A stretch of DNA of 64,000 nucleotides from Geothrix terrae (GTDB taxonomy: Bacteria > Acidobacteriota > Holophagae > Holophagales > Holophagaceae): positions 248,001 to 312,000 of the forward strand of contig NZ_JAKZLA010000003.1 in the NCBI RefSeq assembly GCF_022808775.1. The letters are read 5' to 3'. A model generated the notes under the pieces. The model had not been told where the DNA came from and made no database searches. It saw nothing but the letters and a program-made list of their open reading frames with translations. Made by a program: the position numbers and the translations under genes. Shown here one piece after another: positions 59,995-64,000 of the stretch; within the stretch, counting starts at the first letter, position 1; the number at the start of each line of letters is the position of its first letter.

Positions 59995-61452
59995 ATGACG
60001 ATTGCCGCTGCCAAGGCCGCCAAGACGCTCCAGGTGCTCCTGGTGGACGACAATCCCATCCAGCTGAGCCTCCTGCATCACCTCTTCCAACGGCACGGAC
60101 ACACCACCCTCGAGGCCAAGAACGGCGCCGAGGCCCTCATCGTCCTCGCCACGGAATGCCCGGACGTGGTGGTGAGCGACTGCGTCATGCCCCTCCTGGA
60201 CGGCTACCAGCTCTGCCGCCTGCTGAAGGACGACCGGGCCACGCGCAACCTGCCCGTGCTCCTGCTGACGGCCCAGGGCGTGGGCCTGGCGCGCTTCTGG
60301 GCCAAGACCTGCGGGGCCGACCGCTTCCTGGTGAAGGGGCGGGACCTTGACCATGTGGTGGAGGCGGCCACCTCCCTGGTGGAGCAGACCGACCGGCTGC
60401 GGCCCCTCCCGGGGACGCCCCGGCTCGCCCAGGAGAACTTCGGCGTGGATGCCATCCAGCGCCGCCTGGCCATGGCGCTGGAGCAGCGCGTGGTGGAGAC
60501 GGCCCTGCGCGACTCGATCTCCCGCCTCTACACCGTGGAGCACGACACCCTGCGGCTCATCCGCGGGTTCATCGAGATCCTCCAGGAGCTGGTGCTGCCC
60601 GGAGCCCTCCTGGTGTCCTACATGGGCGAAGAGGGGACCGTCTGCCACGGGGCCCACGGCACCTCCGCCAGCGAGGAGGACCGCCGGGCCCTCGAGACCG
60701 CCGTCCTTCAGTTCTCGCCCTCCGGGGTCCCGGCCGAGTGCCACTGGCACCCCGTGGATGATGGGGAGGAGCGCCGCCGCACCCTCCGGGACCCGGTGAT
60801 GCGCGTGATGCCCGCCCTCATGCCCGGCTATCCGGCCGTGGGTGCCCTGGGCTTCTTCGCCGAGCGCCGTTCTGTCGAGGAGTACGAGCGGCTGTTCGAG
60901 ATCGCCAACGAGGAGCTGGGCCGCCTCCTCACCCTGGAGGACTCCCGCCTCCGCCTCTACCACCAGGCCATCCGCGACCCGCTGACGGGCCTGTTCAACC
61001 GGCGCCACATCCTCGACATGCTCAAGATCGAGGTGGATCAGTGCGGCCGGTTCGGACAGAGCCTGTCCGTGATGCTCATCGACCTGGACCACTTCAAGGC
61101 CGTGAACGACCGCTTCGGCCATGCCACCGGCGATCAGGTGCTCAGCGTCATGGCCCAGCGCATGTCCTTCGCCCTGCGCAAGGTGGACCAGCTGGGCCGC
61201 ATCGGCGGCGAGGAGTTCCTGGCCTATGGGCCCCAGACGGAGCTGGAGGGCATCCGCGCCCTGGCGGAGCGGCTCCGGGAGCAGGTGACCCTCGAGCCCC
61301 TTCCGGGCCTTCCCAAGAACGACCGCGTGACGTTGAGCATCGGCCTGGCCACCTGGGAGGGTTCCGCGGACACCCTGGAGCGCCTGCTGGCCCGGGCCGA
61401 CAAGGCCCTCTACAAGGCCAAGGCCGCGGGCCGGGACCGCGTCATCGGCTGA
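59995..61452 (+). CDS. Response regulator diguanylate cyclase (REC-sensor-GGDEF)
   Basis: The 485-residue protein has an N-terminal receiver domain (about 11-135) with Asp18-Asp19 and phospho-acceptor Asp62 (V-V-S-D-C-V-M-P). A middle domain of about 170 residues, possibly GAF-like, follows. The C-terminal GGDEF domain (about 320-485) has the active motif G-G-E-E-F and an intact inhibitory site R-K-V-D five residues before it. It should make cyclic di-GMP when phosphorylated. No partner kinase is adjacent. The 140-base divergent gap upstream shows no strong promoter match. Confidence 0.92.
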   Translation: MTIAAAKAAKTLQVLLVDDNPIQLSLLHHLFQRHGHTTLEAKNGAEALIVLATECPDVVVSDCVMPLLDGYQLCRLLKDDRATRNLPVLLLTAQGVGLARFWAKTCGADRFLVKGRDLDHVVEAATSLVEQTDRLRPLPGTPRLAQENFGVDAIQRRLAMALEQRVVETALRDSISRLYTVEHDTLRLIRGFIEILQELVLPGALLVSYMGEEGTVCHGAHGTSASEEDRRALETAVLQFSPSGVPAECHWHPVDDGEERRRTLRDPVMRVMPALMPGYPAVGALGFFAERRSVEEYERLFEIANEELGRLLTLEDSRLRLYHQAIRDPLTGLFNRRHILDMLKIEVDQCGRFGQSLSVMLIDLDHFKAVNDRFGHATGDQVLSVMAQRMSFALRKVDQLGRIGGEEFLAYGPQTELEGIRALAERLREQVTLEPLPGLPKNDRVTLSIGLATWEGSADTLERLLARADKALYKAKAAGRDRVIG

Positions 61453-61530
61453 CCCGCCGAGCAAATCGGCCCGCTTGACAGCGCCGGAATCGCCATTCCA
61501 TGATTCCATACGCTTCCGTATGGAGATCTC

Positions 61531-63252
61531 ATGGCCGAGCTTCCGCAGGACCAGTCCGCCTCACCGGATCTCACCGAGCGGGTGGCCCGCCTGGAGGCCC
61601 AGGTGGCCTGGCTCCTCCAGCGCCAGCAGGCGCCCGTGCCGCCGCCCGCCGCGCCCAGGCCCCGCAAAGCACCCGCCGCCGCGCCCCGCAAGCCGCTTTC
61701 CCCGGTGGTCTGGATCGCCGGCGCGGCAGCTTCCATCTTCCTCGTGGGGGCCATCTTCTTCTTCCACTGGGCGATCCAGCAGGGATGGCTCGGGGCCGAG
61801 CTGCGCTTCGCCCTGGGGCTCCTGGTCGGCGCCGCCATCGCCGGCGTCGCGGGGAAGCTCATCCTCGGCGAGGGGCGCCGCCTGGGCGTGGCCCTGCTCC
61901 TGGCGGGCCTGGGCACCCTGCAGTTCACCTTCCGGGCCGGGGCCATGGCCTACCACTTCTACCCTGCCACCCTGGGCCTGGTGGCCGCGGCCCTGGTCAC
62001 GCTGGTGGCCGGCGGCCTGGCGGCACGGGGCCGCAGCGGGGGCGCCCTGACCGTGGCCCTGGTCTCCGGCCTCGCCGCGCCGCTGGTCTTCAGCCAGGGC
62101 GGCCACCACGAGGTGGCCCTGGCGATCTACCTGGCCGTGCTCATGGCCGCGGCGCTGGCGGTGCCCTACCTCGCCAAGGCCGGGGAAACCTGGCACGGCG
62201 CCCGCTGGACGGCGCTCATCGGCACCTGGCTCCTGCTGCTCTCCGCCTGCGCCGAGGTGCTGAAGGCCGATGCTCCGGCCCTGGCGGGCCTGCTGGCCCT
62301 CCATCTGGCCCTGGCCGGAGGCTGGGCCTGGCTGCCGGGACGGGAGGAGAAGCCGGGCACGCCGACCGTGCTCTGGCTGGTCGCCTCGATCCTGGCCACC
62401 ACGTACGGCGGCCTGGTGTGGAAGCGCCTGGACCTCGCGCCCGAAGCCTTCGCCGCGCCGGTGCTCGTCCTCGCCGCCCTGAACCTGGCCCTCGTGAAGC
62501 CGCTGCGCCGCCGCCTGGGCGGCCGTCAGGCGGATTGGGGCCTGTTGGCGCTGGCGGCGGGGCACCTCGCCCTGGCGGTGCCCGTGGCCCTGGCCTGGCG
62601 CTGGGTGGGCCCCCTCTGGGGCGTCTTCGCCCTGGGTCTGGCCTGGGCCTCCCGGAAGGCCGAGGAGGGCGAGTTCGCGCAGGAGGCCACCGCCCTGCGC
62701 TGGCTGGCGGCGGGCATGGCGCTGCTCACCACCTTCCGCTGGGCGTTCCACGGCCTGGACAGCCTGTTCTTCCACGGCAGCGGGTCGGTGCCCTTCCTCC
62801 ATGCCGCCTTCTTCGAAGGAGCCCTGGTCTCCGCCGCCTGGTTCCTGCTCACGCGGCGCGGCGGCCCCCTGGGCATGGTCTCGTTCCTCGCCCTGGAGGT
62901 GACGGCCAACGTGACCCTGGCCTTCGAGGCGGCCCGGCTGGTGCAGTGGCTCCAGACCCCCGCCCCGGCCGGCTGGGGCCCCTCCCGCGCCGCCTCCATC
63001 GCCATGACGCTGGTGTGGGCCCTGTCCGGCGCCTGGCAGTGGATGCGCGGCCTGGGCCAGCGCGACACGGCCCGCCGCGCCCTGCTCGCCGCCGGCTACG
63101 CCTGGATGGGGATCGCCAGTTTCAAGCTCATCGTGTCGGATCTCGACCGCGCCGACACCCCTCTGCGCGCCCTGGCCTTCCTGGGGGTGGGGGCCATCGG
63201 CATGGCGGCCGCCATCCTCGCCCACCGGCACCATCCCGAGGGGAACGCATGA
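61531..63252 (+). CDS. DUF2339 multi-pass membrane protein
   Basis: The 573-residue protein has a soluble start with a coiled coil (L-T-E-R-V-A-R-L-E-A-Q-V-A-W-L), a Pro/Ala linker, then some 15-17 membrane helices filling the rest. This is the DUF2339 layout, whose function is unknown. Its stop overlaps the start of the next gene (ATGA), a DUF3999-like partner, a pairing often seen for this family. Confidence 0.85.
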   Translation: MAELPQDQSASPDLTERVARLEAQVAWLLQRQQAPVPPPAAPRPRKAPAAAPRKPLSPVVWIAGAAASIFLVGAIFFFHWAIQQGWLGAELRFALGLLVGAAIAGVAGKLILGEGRRLGVALLLAGLGTLQFTFRAGAMAYHFYPATLGLVAAALVTLVAGGLAARGRSGGALTVALVSGLAAPLVFSQGGHHEVALAIYLAVLMAAALAVPYLAKAGETWHGARWTALIGTWLLLLSACAEVLKADAPALAGLLALHLALAGGWAWLPGREEKPGTPTVLWLVASILATTYGGLVWKRLDLAPEAFAAPVLVLAALNLALVKPLRRRLGGRQADWGLLALAAGHLALAVPVALAWRWVGPLWGVFALGLAWASRKAEEGEFAQEATALRWLAAGMALLTTFRWAFHGLDSLFFHGSGSVPFLHAAFFEGALVSAAWFLLTRRGGPLGMVSFLALEVTANVTLAFEAARLVQWLQTPAPAGWGPSRAASIAMTLVWALSGAWQWMRGLGQRDTARRALLAAGYAWMGIASFKLIVSDLDRADTPLRALAFLGVGAIGMAAAILAHRHHPEGNA

Positions 63253-64000
63253 GATCCATTCGCCTGATCGCTCCCTTGGGTCTCCTCCTGCTCGGCCTCG
63301 CCTGCGCCCGCGAAGACGCCGGAGCCCTGCGCCGCAGGCCCATCCCGGCGCCATCCGCCAGCGGGTGGGCGCGCCTGCCCCTGGACGCGGACGCCCAGCG
63401 CCAGATGAAGGGCGCCTGGATCGGTGATGCGGAGGGGCGGAGCGTCCCCTTCCTGGAGGCCCGCGAGGGGCTCTGGGAATCCCGCACCCTAGCCCTGGAC
63501 CACCTGCTGACCGGGCGGGACGCGGAAGGCCGGCCCACGGCCGAATTCTCCCTGAAGCTCCCCGAGGGCTGGCGGGTGGGCGAGCGGGAGACGCTGGAAC
63601 TCGACTTCGACCTCGATGGACGCGCTCCCTGGGTGGCCCAGGTGAAGGCTGAGCGGCGACGCGAGGACGAGGGCGACGGCGGCGCCTTCATCGCCTACGA
63701 CGCCTCCGCCTCCATGCACCTCTACGACCTGTCGCCCTCGGGCCACCGGCACACCCTCCACCTCCCCTGGGACGGCCAGCGCTACCGCATGACGCTGCTG
63801 GCCTCGCAGGGAGAGGCCCCGCGCATCCGCGGCCTCTCGGTGCGGGCGGAGACCCGGCCTGAAGCCCTGGAAGCGGAGCTGGCCCTCGAGGGCGCCCTCG
63901 CCCCGCAGCCGGACCGGCCGCGAACCTGGCGGCTGACGCTGCCCGACACGGAGCGCATCGTCGGGCTCGACCTGGTGCTGGCGCCGCCCGCCGCGCCCCT
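63249..64000 (+). CDS. DUF3999-like lipoprotein, truncated by the window end
   Basis: An open frame begins at the ATG at 63249 and runs off the end with about 250 codons and no stop. It starts with a lipoprotein signal (L-L-L-L-G-L-A-C, Cys19 lipidated), followed by a strand-rich periplasmic domain. The 4-base overlap with the DUF2339 gene and the general layout suggest DUF3999, but the diagnostic C-terminus is missing. Confidence 0.7.
   Translation, partial: MRSIRLIAPLGLLLLGLACAREDAGALRRRPIPAPSASGWARLPLDADAQRQMKGAWIGDAEGRSVPFLEAREGLWESRTLALDHLLTGRDAEGRPTAEFSLKLPEGWRVGERETLELDFDLDGRAPWVAQVKAERRREDEGDGGAFIAYDASASMHLYDLSPSGHRHTLHLPWDGQRYRMTLLASQGEAPRIRGLSVRAETRPEALEAELALEGALAPQPDRPRTWRLTLPDTERIVGLDLVLAPPAAP

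Overview
The window looks like ordinary chromosome from a high-GC bacterium. Protein style, gene content and very high GC resemble Acidobacteriota, class Holophagae (Geothrix/Holophaga-like). That placement is inference from recognisable proteins, not a measured phylogeny. Genes are tightly packed, many neighbours overlap by 4 bases (ATGA), and no gene-free stretch exceeds about 210 bases. I see no insertion sequence, prophage, CRISPR array or rRNA.

Layout. 1-5.5 kb: efp, tRNA-Val(CAC), an aminotransferase, a LysR regulator divergent from a YeiH-type exporter, a gamma-carbonic anhydrase and a small membrane protein. 5.6-13 kb: a PseG-like sugar hydrolase, then the translation block rplM-rpsI, rpsB-tsf and pyrH, then a GlcD-like flavoprotein and a HAD 5'-nucleotidase. 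13-19.3 kb: a DegT aminotransferase, two divergent histidine kinases (one overlapping an ECF sigma factor and a zinc/cupin anti-sigma gene) and an EamA permease. 19.4-27.7 kb: a complete [FeFe]-hydrogenase locus on the plus strand, maturases hydG-hydF-hydE followed by the trimeric NAD-linked enzyme hydB-hydA-hydC. 27.7-30.8 kb: an MFS permease divergent from a phosphodiesterase, and a secreted cytochrome c. 30.8-37.1 kb: thrLABC with a transcription attenuator, preceded by a nucleotide-transporter-like MFS protein. 37-48.5 kb: mixed metabolism, including an acyl-CoA carboxyltransferase with a biotin carrier, argF, a DHA2 exporter and a metallophosphatase. 48.5-54.7 kb: complex I genes nuoABCD and nuoEF, separated by a marR/yceI module. 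54.8-58.3 kb: an ACP-dehydratase-ketosynthase-chain-length-factor operon ending in a SPOR protein. 58.4-64 kb: an NFACT (RqcH-like) protein, a REC-GGDEF cyclase and a DUF2339/DUF3999 pair cut by the window end.

Three structures are not explained by gene calls. First, downstream of both nuoD and the NFACT gene, the last 11-12 codons plus stop are repeated in frame 150 and 105 bases further on. The spacer contains a hairpin of the form nGCC-GCA-GGCn in both cases, suggesting a family of small insertions that rebuild gene 3' ends. Second, the threonine operon has a readable attenuator: a Thr-rich leader peptide, a perfect terminator and an exact 8-bp antiterminator, with two covarying tandem stem-loops upstream. 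Third, several genes have a -10 box of the type GGCTAGACT only 6-9 bases before ATG and no clear -35 box, which suggests leaderless mRNAs.
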